DNA of 37,333 nucleotides. Source: an uncultured Bacillaceae bacterium (GTDB taxonomy: Bacteria > Bacillota > Bacilli > Bacillales > Caldibacillaceae). Made by a program: the position numbers and the translations under genes. Shown here piece after piece: positions 8,777 to 15,754 of the stretch. Location: positions 1 to 37,333 of the forward strand of contig CALGYZ010000076.1 of NCBI GenBank assembly GCA_937934645.1, read 5' to 3'. Position 1 is the first letter of the stretch; every line of letters begins with the position of its first letter. Below the pieces are notes generated by a model. It had not been told where the DNA came from, searched no databases, and saw only the letters and a list, made by a program, of their open reading frames with translations.

Positions 8777-9514
8777 CTATTGAGCTGTATATCCGCCGTC
8801 AACCGTCAAAATATGACCTGTCATGAAGGAAGAATCATCAGATGCCATGAACAATACCGCTTTGGCCATTTCCTCCGGTTTGCCAAGCCGTTTCATCGGT
8901 GTTGCCTGTATTAATGCATTCCGGTCTGTATCGCCTAGAATCGGTGTATCGATAAATCCCGGAGCAAGTGCATTTACCCGAATGTTTTTCTCTGCATATT
9001 CCAATGCAAGAGAGCGGGTCAAATTTGCCACCCCGGCTTTGGCAGCATTATATGCGGCTGAGCCCGGTGCACCGACAAGACCATACATGGATGCAGTATT
9101 CACCAACACACCGCCACCAGTTTTTAAGAATTTCCGGATGGCTTCGCGTGCTACAAGAAACACACCGTCTAAGTCAACGTTGACTGTTTTTCTCCATTCG
9201 GCATAATCCAATTTTTCCGTTGGTGTCACTTTTCCGATTCCGGCATTGTTAAAGACAATATCCACCTTTCCAAAAACATCCACTGTTTTATCGAACATAT
9301 TTTTCACTTGTTCTTCATCTGTAACGTCCGCTCTAATAAATAAAACCTCAGCGTTATTGTCTTTTAATTCCTCTGCAAAAGCTTTTCCCTTTTCTTCATT
9401 TAAATCCACAATGGCCACTTTTGCCCCTTCTTCTATAAAGAGCTCCGCAGTAGCAGCGCCGATTCCTGATGCGCCTCCGGTAATGACCGCCACTTTATTT
9501 TCCAATTTTCCCAT
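8777..9514 (-). CDS. NAD-type short-chain dehydrogenase/reductase
   Basis: This 245-residue classical SDR oxidises or reduces a small hydroxy or keto substrate that cannot be read from the sequence. The cofactor loop TGGASGIG is at 12-19 and NNAG at 89-92. The catalytic residues are Ser142, Tyr155 and Lys159 (YNAAK). Asp37 at the end of the second strand (VAIVDLN) favours NAD(H) over NADP(H). The C-terminus DGGYTAQ is typical of glucose-1-dehydrogenase/FabG-like SDRs. AAAGGGGTG lies just upstream of the ATG and a strong sigma-A promoter precedes it, so it is probably a single-gene unit. It is not the fatty-acid fabG by context, because no other fatty-acid genes are near. Confidence 0.9.
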   Translation of the reverse strand: MGKLENKVAVITGGASGIGAATAELFIEEGAKVAIVDLNEEKGKAFAEELKDNNAEVLFIRADVTDEEQVKNMFDKTVDVFGKVDIVFNNAGIGKVTPTEKLDYAEWRKTVNVDLDGVFLVAREAIRKFLKTGGGVLVNTASMYGLVGAPGSAAYNAAKAGVANLTRSLALEYAEKNIRVNALAPGFIDTPILGDTDRNALIQATPMKRLGKPEEMAKAVLFMASDDSSFMTGHILTVDGGYTAQ

Positions 9515-9560
9515 GAATCAGCACCCCTTTGATAATAGAAAGTATATATTCTTCAATATT

Positions 9561-9589
9561 ATTATATTAGAATAATTTAAAGGGGTCAA
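9561..9589 (-). promoter_or_regulatory. sigma-A promoter of the SDR gene
   Basis: On the minus strand TTGACC (complement of 9584-9589) and TATAAT (complement of 9561-9566) are separated by exactly 17 bases and lie about 50 bases before the ATG. This is a near-consensus vegetative promoter. Confidence 0.75.
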
Positions 9590-9779
9590 AAATTACGTCT
9601 TTTCTGCAAAAAAAGAGAATAACCGACTTCCGGATATTGAATTGGACGCTGGTCGACTATTAAAAGATAGTGGCCAGTAAAGACACTTTTCAATTGTCAT
9701 GCGGCCGAATGAAAGATAAAAAAGAAAATATTTTATTAGAAAAATCAAGAGAATGAAAATGAGTGGGTTTTGAGGATGG
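9590..9779. other. gene-free stretch with an orphan hairpin
   Basis: I see no convincing gene between the dehydrogenase promoter and the uppP terminator. The stretch holds an imperfect hairpin: 9649-9660 pairs with 9667-9677 over 11 base pairs, with one bulged G at 9555+100 (position 9655) and one G-U pair, closing a six-base loop. It has no T-run, so it is not an intrinsic terminator. The remainder is AT-rich without other structure that I can support. Confidence 0.35.
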
Positions 9780-9820
9780 AAAACGGCTTTTGCCCGATTT
9801 TTCCGGACAAAAGCCGTTTT
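9780..9820 (-). terminator. intrinsic terminator after uppP (works in either direction)
   Basis: AAAACGGCTTTTG (9780-9792) pairs perfectly with CAAAAGCCGTTTT (9808-9820). It lies 35 bases past the uppP stop on the minus strand. The stem begins in an A-run and ends in a T-run, so it could stop transcription from either side. Confidence 0.75.
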
Positions 9821-9854
9821 CTATGTGATGCATGATGCGGAATTCTATTAACTG

Positions 9855-10637
9855 TTAAAAGAATATCAAAAGAAGAGTACCGACAATGAAACAATAATAG
9901 GTAAAATAAACGAGCTTGCCACTTTTCATTATTCCCATGAACCACTTGAGCGCAAAATAGGTCATGAACAGCGTTGCGATAAAGGCAATCGAATAGGGGA
10001 GGGCCAGTGCCGCTTTGTCGGGTTCATTGAGAAAGTCCGTAAATCCGACAATCACGGTTCCAAGGCTTACAGGAATATATAACATAAAAGAATAACGCAG
10101 GGCCGTGTCCTGTTTTAATCCCGATGCAATTGCGGTGATGATCGTTGCGCCTGAACGGCTAATTCCCGGAATTAAAGCTGCTGTTTGTCCAAAACCGATC
10201 ACGATGGCATCTTTCAGTTTCATGTCACCGTCACTCTTTGTCCCCCGCATATTGCGGATTAACCAAAGGGCAGTCCCCGTAATAAATAGCATCACGGCAA
10301 TCATTGTGATCCCTGCGTTCTCAGAAATCACATCTTTTAATAAAAAACCGAGAACACCGGCGGGTATTGTTCCGATAATCACAAAACAGACGAAGCGGAA
10401 ATCACTTTTATATTGCTCATTTTTTGTTTGTAAAAATTTAACAGAATGGACTGCTAGTCTTTTAATATCATGTCTGTATACAAAGAGAATGGCTAGTAAT
10501 GAAGCTGTGTTGGTGAGAATGGCAAAAGTAAAACCTTGTTCGCCGAGCCCAAGAATTTCACTGACAATCATCACATGACCGCTGGAAGACACCGGAATCG
10601 GTTCGGTAAAGCCCTGCACAAGTCCGATGATGAACAT
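9855..10637 (-). CDS. uppP: undecaprenyl-diphosphatase (UppP/BacA family)
   Basis: UppP removes a phosphate from undecaprenyl diphosphate so that the lipid carrier for peptidoglycan and teichoic acid synthesis can be reused. It is an integral membrane protein. From the ATG at 10637 it has 260 residues with several hydrophobic helices and both signatures: QGFTEPIPVSSSGH (8-21, the Q/E-xxx-E motif with Gln8 and Glu12) and PGISRSGAT (Arg161). This ATG has no ribosome site. The only good one, AAGGAG (complement of 10677-10682), lies 39 bases upstream. The frame is open from an ATC at 10667, nine bases after that site, which would add ten residues (IETDIIFIIK) and restore the usual family N-terminus. 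The true start is therefore probably at 10667. The call itself is secure. Confidence 0.93.
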   Translation of the reverse strand: MFIIGLVQGFTEPIPVSSSGHVMIVSEILGLGEQGFTFAILTNTASLLAILFVYRHDIKRLAVHSVKFLQTKNEQYKSDFRFVCFVIIGTIPAGVLGFLLKDVISENAGITMIAVMLFITGTALWLIRNMRGTKSDGDMKLKDAIVIGFGQTAALIPGISRSGATIITAIASGLKQDTALRYSFMLYIPVSLGTVIVGFTDFLNEPDKAALALPYSIAFIATLFMTYFALKWFMGIMKSGKLVYFTYYCFIVGTLLLIFF

Positions 10638-10773
10638 TTTTATAATAAAAATTATATCCGTTTCGATCGTCGTTCACTCCTTATGTTCCCTTCCGGCCTG
10701 TCCGGGGGATTTTTCTTCTGCAGTCGGAAATTGCTGTATTTCAAAATGTACGATCAGCAAGGCCATAAACAAA

Positions 10774-10820
10774 CGAAAAAAACCCCGGAACCCATGAGTC
10801 AGCGGATTCCGGGAATTTTT
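10774..10820 (-). terminator. intrinsic terminator after rpsD
   Basis: On the minus strand CCCGGAA (complement of 10807-10813) and TTCCGGG (complement of 10784-10790) form a stem followed by a seven-T run (complement of 10776-10782). A shorter T-run on the plus strand (10816-10820) makes some bidirectional activity possible. Confidence 0.8.
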
Positions 10821-10849
10821 CAAGTTGTAAAAGAAACAATTCGGTCTTA

Positions 10850-11452
10850 TTATCTTGAGTAGTACTCAACAATAAACGCTTCGTTAATTTCTGCCGGAAG
10901 TTCAGAACGTTCCGGTAAGCGGGTATACGTACCTTCCATTTTTTCCTCATCGAAGGTCAGGTAATCCGGTATATGGTCGTTTAATTCCAACGCATCTTTA
11001 ATGATTTGTAAATTACGGGATTTTTCACGAACGCCGATTGTTTGGCCCGGTTGTACTGTATAAGACGGAATGTCAACACGGCGGCCGTCAACTAAGATAT
11101 GTCCGTGGTTAACAAGCTGACGGGCCTGACGACGTGTACGGGCCAATCCAAGGCGGTAAACCAGGTTGTCCAGGCGGGATTCAAGCAAAATCATGAAGTT
11201 CTCGCCGTGAACACCTTTCATTTTACCGGCTTTAATAAATGTGTTGTGGAACTGGCGTTCATTTAAACCGTACATAAAGCGTAGTTTTTGTTTCTCTTGT
11301 AATTGCAGCGCATATTCTGATAATTTTCTCCGTTGGTTCGGACCATGTTGTCCCGGCGGATAAGGGCGTCTCTCTAATTCTTTTCCGGTCCCGCTTAAAG
11401 AAATACCGAGACGTCTGGAAATTTTCCAAGTCGGACCTGTATAACGAGCCAT
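10850..11452 (-). CDS. rpsD: 30S ribosomal protein S4
   Basis: S4 binds 16S rRNA first during assembly of the small subunit body. The 200 residues are the standard Bacillus length, opening MARYTGPTWKISRRLGISLS. The S4 RNA-binding domain follows at about 91-155 (LDNLVYRLGLARTRRQARQL, HGHILVDGRRVDIPSY), and the C-terminus ends INEAFIVEYYSR. The ATG at 11452 is chosen over a TTG immediately before it (11455), because AAAGGAGG lies at the right distance and the family starts MARY. In B. subtilis S4 represses its own translation through the mRNA leader. The leader here is long and structured in the same position. The gene stands alone between a strong promoter and a terminator. Confidence 0.98.
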   Translation of the reverse strand: MARYTGPTWKISRRLGISLSGTGKELERRPYPPGQHGPNQRRKLSEYALQLQEKQKLRFMYGLNERQFHNTFIKAGKMKGVHGENFMILLESRLDNLVYRLGLARTRRQARQLVNHGHILVDGRRVDIPSYTVQPGQTIGVREKSRNLQIIKDALELNDHIPDYLTFDEEKMEGTYTRLPERSELPAEINEAFIVEYYSR

Positions 11453-11468
11453 CAAAGCTCCTCCTTTA

Positions 11469-11676
11469 TTGTTTTTATTTTGTAAAATAAAAACAGATGT
11501 TTACATCGTTTACCGCCATTTTGTTTTCATGTACCTTCGCCCCAGCAGCTGAGGGTTACGCAGTACAGCTCATATAAAGTATGCTCCGTGCAAAACGGCA
11601 ATCCAATCATATTACTTTATATGACCAACAAAATGAACGAGTAAACATGTAAACATAGGCTGCCTTATTTTACACA
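11469..11676 (-). promoter_or_regulatory. structured rpsD leader, probable S4 autoregulatory element
   Basis: The leader of about 220 bases folds into nested helices. An outer helix pairs complement of 11641-11656 with complement of 11497-11513: 16 base pairs with one bulged base. Inside it, complement of 11613-11623 and 11571-11581 pair perfectly over 11 bases (CATATAAAGTA with TACTTTATATG), and complement of 11563-11567 pairs with 11530-11534 (TGTAC/GTACA). Just before the ribosome site an 11-base AT-only hairpin forms (complement of about 11471-11492). S4 binding to its own leader is established in B. subtilis. The match to that element is inferred from position and complexity, not from an alignment. 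Confidence 0.7.
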
Positions 11677-11682
11677 AAGTAT

Positions 11683-11711
11683 ATTATATGAAACCAGGGA
11701 TTTAAAGTCAA
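11683..11711 (-). promoter_or_regulatory. sigma-A promoter of rpsD
   Basis: On the minus strand TTGACT (complement of 11706-11711) and TATAAT (complement of 11683-11688) are 17 bases apart. This near-consensus promoter suits a ribosomal protein gene and predicts a start near 11676. Confidence 0.85.
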
Positions 11712-11768
11712 GGAATTTCATAAATGAATAATAAACAGGAAAAGAATACAAGTTTTTCGAAAAGTCAT

Positions 11769-11777
11769 GTTATAATG
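11769..11777 (+). promoter_or_regulatory. extended -10 promoter of the unknown gene and dgcP
   Basis: TGTTATAAT at 11769-11777 is a perfect extended -10 element (TGn before TATAAT). No good -35 is seen (CAAGTT at 17 bases). It lies about 30 bases before the ATG at 11809, divergent from the rpsD promoter. Confidence 0.55.
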
Positions 11778-11808
11778 ATGTTATAAATTTTTGATATGAG
11801 TGATCTCC

Positions 11809-12399
11809 ATGAAAAATGAAACAACAAAAGAAAAAAGGATCCGGCAGACAATTTTATTGCTGTCGATATTTGCCGTGATTGCCGCTTTTGTATACAGAAA
11901 CGAAAAGATAGAAAATTTATCCGGAGAACAAATGAAAGCCGTCGTGATCCGCCGGTCGGAATCAATGACGGACAACCCCGTTATTGCCATGTATCGTTCG
12001 TTGGAGGAGAGAGATTATATAGTTTTATATCAAATCGTCCGGCAGGATAAAAATCATTTTAAGTCTGTTGCGGTTACCGAAATAAACGGTATTCCGGAAC
12101 GTCTATTAGCTGATCAATCTACGGACGGTGTCTGGATTAAACTCGGGGAAAAATGGGTATATTATAATGAAATGCTGATAGAAGAAAAGCGGAAAACCGA
12201 ACATATCGATTTACTTTCAGACCAGACATATCCTTTTTCTACAGATGGAAAAAACGTTAAAATAACCGTAAATAATCAAGCTATAACATTTAATATTCAA
12301 AAAGATGACCAGCTGGAATACATTTTCCCGTTATCAAAGGACGGCAAGCTGTTGCTGGCCGTTTTCAAAGATGATGTACGGGTTGTAGTTCATGAATAA
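11809..12399 (+). CDS. membrane-anchored extracytoplasmic protein of unknown function
   Basis: I do not recognise this 196-residue protein. After a short basic cytoplasmic start (KNETTKEKRIRQ) there is one hydrophobic helix at about 14-30 (TILLLSIFAVIAAFVYR). About 165 mostly hydrophilic residues follow outside the membrane by the positive-inside rule, with alternating beta-like segments (GVWIKLGEKWVYYNEML, KNVKITVNNQAITFNI). No lipobox cysteine, no cysteines at all in the outer part, and no catalytic motif stand out. The ATG at 11809 follows GAGTGATC. A GTG at 11800 is possible. It begins from its own promoter and ends 30 bases before dgcP with no terminator, so the two are probably co-transcribed. 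An envelope sensor or partner for DgcP is conceivable but unproved. Confidence 0.75.
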   Translation: MKNETTKEKRIRQTILLLSIFAVIAAFVYRNEKIENLSGEQMKAVVIRRSESMTDNPVIAMYRSLEERDYIVLYQIVRQDKNHFKSVAVTEINGIPERLLADQSTDGVWIKLGEKWVYYNEMLIEEKRKTEHIDLLSDQTYPFSTDGKNVKITVNNQAITFNIQKDDQLEYIFPLSKDGKLLLAVFKDDVRVVVHE

Positions 12400-12429
12400 G
12401 TGTGATATGAAAATGTCGGGTGAGATTAT

Positions 12430-14244
12430 ATGGATCGATTAGAGAAACAGTACATAATAAGAATAAAAAGCATGCTCTTTGACCGGTTTCATATCAAAAC
12501 AGATGACACGATTGACCGTGATTATATGAAAATACTTAAATCAACGCTTAAACATCAGATTAAGCTGCAAAACATTCACTTTTATATTATTAAAGGAGTG
12601 TTGAGGGAATATGAACAAATAGTCTTATCCTACAGGTTGTCCGGCGTTTCGGTGATGGACAAGCCGGATGATCTTTTGGCTGGATACTACGATAACGGAT
12701 GTGCAAATGCGGTTAAACTTCTGAATTTATTCGGATGCGACGGAAGTGTAACCGGAAACATTATCCTGATCTTTGAAAAACGGGTGCCGGAGTTTTCAGT
12801 TTCTTTTTGGAATAAATTATCTGTTTTGATTTCGAAATATTTCAACAATACAGTAAAGCTGCTGATTATAAAGCATGAAAAGAAACGTTACCAAACGTTA
12901 CAAAATGTAACAAGCCAGTTTCATTCTTCCATTGATATCGATGATGTACTGAAAAAAGTTTTGCAATCGCTGGAAGAAATTTATCCGCATTTCGAGTATA
13001 CGATATTTTTGTCCAATCATACGAGCACAGACCATGATTTACCGGTCCGGCCCTTTGAATATACGGACGATGAGCCTGCGTTAATGGATGCATTTTTAAC
13101 AGGGGAATACCGGATAAAAGATGATTTAAAAAGCCGTTCCAGCTTATTTTATTTTCCGCTTAAGGGAAAACAGGGAATTTACGGAGTTTTGAAAATCAGG
13201 GCAAAAACGTCCACCGTCATGTCCGAACAGGAAATCGAATTTATTTCTATATTGATTCAAACTGCCAGTAATGCGATGGAAAATGCCCATCTGTATAAGC
13301 AATCCAAGCAGTTTATCAGAGAACTGCAGTTGACCACTATGTTTTCCAAGAAGTTAAATGCCAGCCTGGGACTGGATGATCTGGTCCGAACAATTGCAAC
13401 AGAATTAAAAAAGATGTTTTCTGCCGATGAAATTGGCATTGTTTTGTATGAGAACGGAGAAATGAATATACTGGACGGCAGCACAAATTATTTTAAAAAT
13501 GACAAATGTCATATTTTGTTGCAACATTTGTTTGAACATTTTGAAAGGGAAGAAGAATCTTTATATGTGGGCGATTATGAGGGAGAGAATGAAGGCTACA
13601 AGTCAATTATGGTTGCGGCATTAAGAGAAGATAAAGAAAATTTCGGGTTTATTGTCGTTATGCATAAAGAACCGTATAAATTTTCCTTTAATGCGTTTAA
13701 ATTGTTTCAGTCGATCACCCAGCACATTTCACTTGCTTTCACGAATGTTATATTACGGGAAAAACTCGAAAAAATGGTTATTACTGATTATTTGACCGGG
13801 TTGTATACGAGAAAATATCTTGATGAGCAAATGTTAAAATCAATGGATACAGATGCATGCGGTGCATTCGTGCTCATTGATATTGACAATTTTAAAATAA
13901 TCAATGACACTTACGGCCATCAAGTCGGTGACCAGGTGCTACAGCAAATTTCCCAGGTTATTCAAAAGCATTTGAAAGCCGGCCAGATCGGTGCAAGATG
14001 GGGAGGGGAGGAGCTGGCTATCTATATGCCCGGCAGCTCATTGGAAGAAGCAAAAGAGCTGGCTGAACAATTAGTATATATAACATCCATTGTCATTGAA
14101 CCGAATGTTACCATTTCCTGTGGTGTCTCCTATTGGGACAAAGAACATAAAGAAAGTCCGTTTACATTATTTAAAAAGGCCGATGAGGCTTTGTACCTTG
14201 CAAAAACTCGCGGAAAAAACCAGGTGATTACCAGTGTGAATTAA
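12430..14244 (+). CDS. dgcP: diguanylate cyclase with GAF domains (DgcP/YtrP)
   Basis: It makes cyclic di-GMP from two GTP. The 604 residues comprise an N-terminal region (1-150) of no clear family, two GAF-like sensor segments (about 155-285 and 295-445) and a C-terminal GGDEF domain (about 450-604). The active-site loop reads GGEEL at 525-529, an accepted variant of GGDEF, and the metal-binding DIDNFK is at 484-489. Arg523-Trp524 precede the loop. The inhibitory I-site RxxD, normally five residues before the loop, is absent (KAGQ there), so product feedback at that site is not expected. No membrane helix is seen. Position next to the free-Met-sulfoxide reductase, downstream of rpsD, matches B. 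subtilis dgcP (formerly ytrP). The ribosome site is CGGGTGAG. Confidence 0.9.
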   Translation: MDRLEKQYIIRIKSMLFDRFHIKTDDTIDRDYMKILKSTLKHQIKLQNIHFYIIKGVLREYEQIVLSYRLSGVSVMDKPDDLLAGYYDNGCANAVKLLNLFGCDGSVTGNIILIFEKRVPEFSVSFWNKLSVLISKYFNNTVKLLIIKHEKKRYQTLQNVTSQFHSSIDIDDVLKKVLQSLEEIYPHFEYTIFLSNHTSTDHDLPVRPFEYTDDEPALMDAFLTGEYRIKDDLKSRSSLFYFPLKGKQGIYGVLKIRAKTSTVMSEQEIEFISILIQTASNAMENAHLYKQSKQFIRELQLTTMFSKKLNASLGLDDLVRTIATELKKMFSADEIGIVLYENGEMNILDGSTNYFKNDKCHILLQHLFEHFEREEESLYVGDYEGENEGYKSIMVAALREDKENFGFIVVMHKEPYKFSFNAFKLFQSITQHISLAFTNVILREKLEKMVITDYLTGLYTRKYLDEQMLKSMDTDACGAFVLIDIDNFKIINDTYGHQVGDQVLQQISQVIQKHLKAGQIGARWGGEELAIYMPGSSLEEAKELAEQLVYITSIVIEPNVTISCGVSYWDKEHKESPFTLFKKADEALYLAKTRGKNQVITSVN

Positions 14245-14273
14245 GAAAAGCACACCTGCTTTGGTGTGCTTTT
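14245..14273. terminator. bidirectional terminator between dgcP and msrC
   Basis: AAAAGCACACC (14246-14256) pairs perfectly with GGTGTGCTTTT (14263-14273) around the loop TGCTTT. It lies directly after the dgcP stop and just past the convergent reductase gene, with A- and T-tracts that serve both strands. Confidence 0.85.
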
Positions 14274-14282
14274 CCGGGGAAG

Positions 14283-14762
14283 TTATAATTTTTCGGCCAG
14301 TACCCGGACAAATTCTTCCAATATTTTTGCATCTGTTTCGTCAAAACGCTTTTTTTCCGGACTGTCTACGTCGAGAACGCCGATGAGTTGGCCGTTTTTT
14401 ATGATCGGAATGACAATCTCCGACTGGCTGCGGGCATCGCAAACGATATGGCCGGGAAACTCGTTGACATCGGGAACGATAATTGTTTTTCTTTGTTCCG
14501 CGGCAGTTCCGCACACTCCTCGTCCGAGGGGGATCCGGACGCATGCAGGCAGTCCCTGAAACGGCCCGAGAACGAGCTCTTCCCCGTCGTATAAATAAAA
14601 ACCGACCCAGTTGATCCGGTCAATGAATTGGTTTAACAGTGCCGAAGCATTGCTTAAATTTGCAATCATATTGTCTTCATCTTTAATTAAAGCTTTTAAT
14701 TGTTTTACAAGAATGTTATTTTGTTCATTTTTGTTTCCGGAATGTTTTTGAGAAGTGAACAT
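14283..14762 (-). CDS. msrC: free methionine-(R)-sulfoxide reductase (GAF domain)
   Basis: This enzyme reduces free methionine-R-sulfoxide with a GAF-domain active site. It corresponds to B. subtilis YtsP and E. coli YebR. From the ATG at 14762 it has 159 residues, the usual size. All three family cysteines are present: Cys74 (PACVRIP), Cys84 (GVCGTA) and Cys108 (GHIVCDA), with SEIVIPI and GVLDVDSP following. A longer open frame runs to 14960. The start at 14762 is preferred because GGGTGATAAC precedes it, and because a likely -10 lies at 14800-14805, which would exclude the upstream codons from the transcript. It is transcribed divergently from refZ. Confidence 0.93.
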   Translation of the reverse strand: MFTSQKHSGNKNEQNNILVKQLKALIKDEDNMIANLSNASALLNQFIDRINWVGFYLYDGEELVLGPFQGLPACVRIPLGRGVCGTAAEQRKTIIVPDVNEFPGHIVCDARSQSEIVIPIIKNGQLIGVLDVDSPEKKRFDETDAKILEEFVRVLAEKL

Positions 14763-14799
14763 AATGTTATCACCCGAATCTTTTATATTTATTTCACTC

Positions 14800-14829
14800 A
14801 TTTTAACAAAAAATATAGGAAACTGTCGA
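14800..14829 (-). promoter_or_regulatory. probable promoter of msrC
   Basis: On the minus strand TCGACA (complement of 14824-14829) and TAAAAT (complement of 14800-14805) are 18 bases apart, about 40 bases before the chosen start. Each hexamer deviates by one base from consensus. Confidence 0.45.
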
Positions 14830-14905
14830 TTGTTTTTAAAAGGAAGAAAGAGGTGCAGACAGAATATGACTAATAGGATCATTTTTTGAAAGGGTGTCGG
14901 TCCGC

Positions 14906-15556
14906 TTGGGTAAAAGACAGAGGGGAAAGTCTGCAAAAGAAGAAATATTTGCTGCGGCACTATCGATTTTTAATGTGAAGGGATTTGCGGGAACATCCGT
15001 CCGTGATATTGCGAAAAAAGCCGAGGTGAATGTCTCAACGATTTCATATTATTTTGAAGGGAAACAAGGGCTGTTAAAACATGCGTTTATTGAATTTTTT
15101 GAGCCGTATATTAAAATATTGGAAGATGGTTTGTTATATTTTAATCCGGATGAAGCGGACAAAGGATTTAAACAAACGATTGAAAAAATTATGGATTACC
15201 AATATAACAATTTTGAGCTTTCCCGGTTTGTTTGGCGTGAAGTATCCATTGATTCACAAATTGTACGGGAATTGATGTCGACATATTTCATGAAAGAGAG
15301 ATACATATTGACAACAATGCTGGAAGCAGGTGTAAAATCCAAACGGTTTAAAAAAATTCCGCCGGGAATTGCCATCATACAATTAAAAGCGATTATTTCC
15401 ATGCCGTTTTTATATTCCATTTATACGTCTGAGGTGTGGAATATTTACTATCAGGAACGCTTTTATTTTAAAAAATATAAAGAACAAATGATGGAATGGA
15501 TCGATGCTGTTTTTGTCAACCGTACCGGTGTGGCTGTAAATAAAGAAATGATTTGA
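14906..15556 (+). CDS. refZ: TetR-family regulator RefZ
   Basis: RefZ is a TetR-like DNA-binding protein that affects FtsZ ring placement at the onset of sporulation in B. subtilis. The 216 residues have the helix-turn-helix at about 10-60 (EEIFAAALSIFNVKGFAGTS, then VRDIAKKAEVNVSTISYYF) and a helical C-terminal domain. Specific identity rests on its place between the free-Met-sulfoxide reductase and ezrA, as in B. subtilis, and on the VNVSTISYYFEGKQGLL segment. A TTG at 14906 is preferred, nine bases after AAAGGGTG. The in-frame GTG at 14894 lies inside that site and would add four residues. Other TetR functions cannot be excluded from the sequence alone. Confidence 0.85.
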   Translation: MGKRQRGKSAKEEIFAAALSIFNVKGFAGTSVRDIAKKAEVNVSTISYYFEGKQGLLKHAFIEFFEPYIKILEDGLLYFNPDEADKGFKQTIEKIMDYQYNNFELSRFVWREVSIDSQIVRELMSTYFMKERYILTTMLEAGVKSKRFKKIPPGIAIIQLKAIISMPFLYSIYTSEVWNIYYQERFYFKKYKEQMMEWIDAVFVNRTGVAVNKEMI

Positions 15557-15562
15557 TTTTTT

Positions 15563-15584
15563 CGGGTGATTACCCGGTTTTTTT
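15563..15584 (+). terminator. intrinsic terminator of refZ
   Basis: CGGGT (15563-15567) pairs with ACCCG (15572-15576) around GATT and is followed by a seven-T run. The stem is short, but the position, seven bases after the stop codon, is right. Confidence 0.65.
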
Positions 15585-15754
15585 ACGTAAAGAACAGCGA
15601 GAACGGACAGAATGGAACGGATTTATAAGAAGTTCGTAAAAAAATTGAATTTTTTTCGTCAAAAATTGCTTTACTCATGGTATCATATAAGCATTGAGGA
15701 CATTTTTAATTCCGATTAAATACAGAGGTTTTTGGGTTTGACAGGGGGCATACA

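Noticed and set aside
8823..9206. Open frame of 127 codons opposite the dehydrogenase gene
   Set aside because: It is the complement of a clear SDR with full motifs, and lacks a ribosome site and recognisable protein features.
10105..10578. 157-codon frame opposite uppP
   Set aside because: The minus-strand protein has both UppP signatures; the plus-strand frame is a shadow of it.
14763..14960. N-terminal extension of the msrC frame
   Set aside because: It includes the probable promoter and overlaps the divergent refZ start, and the family has no such extension.
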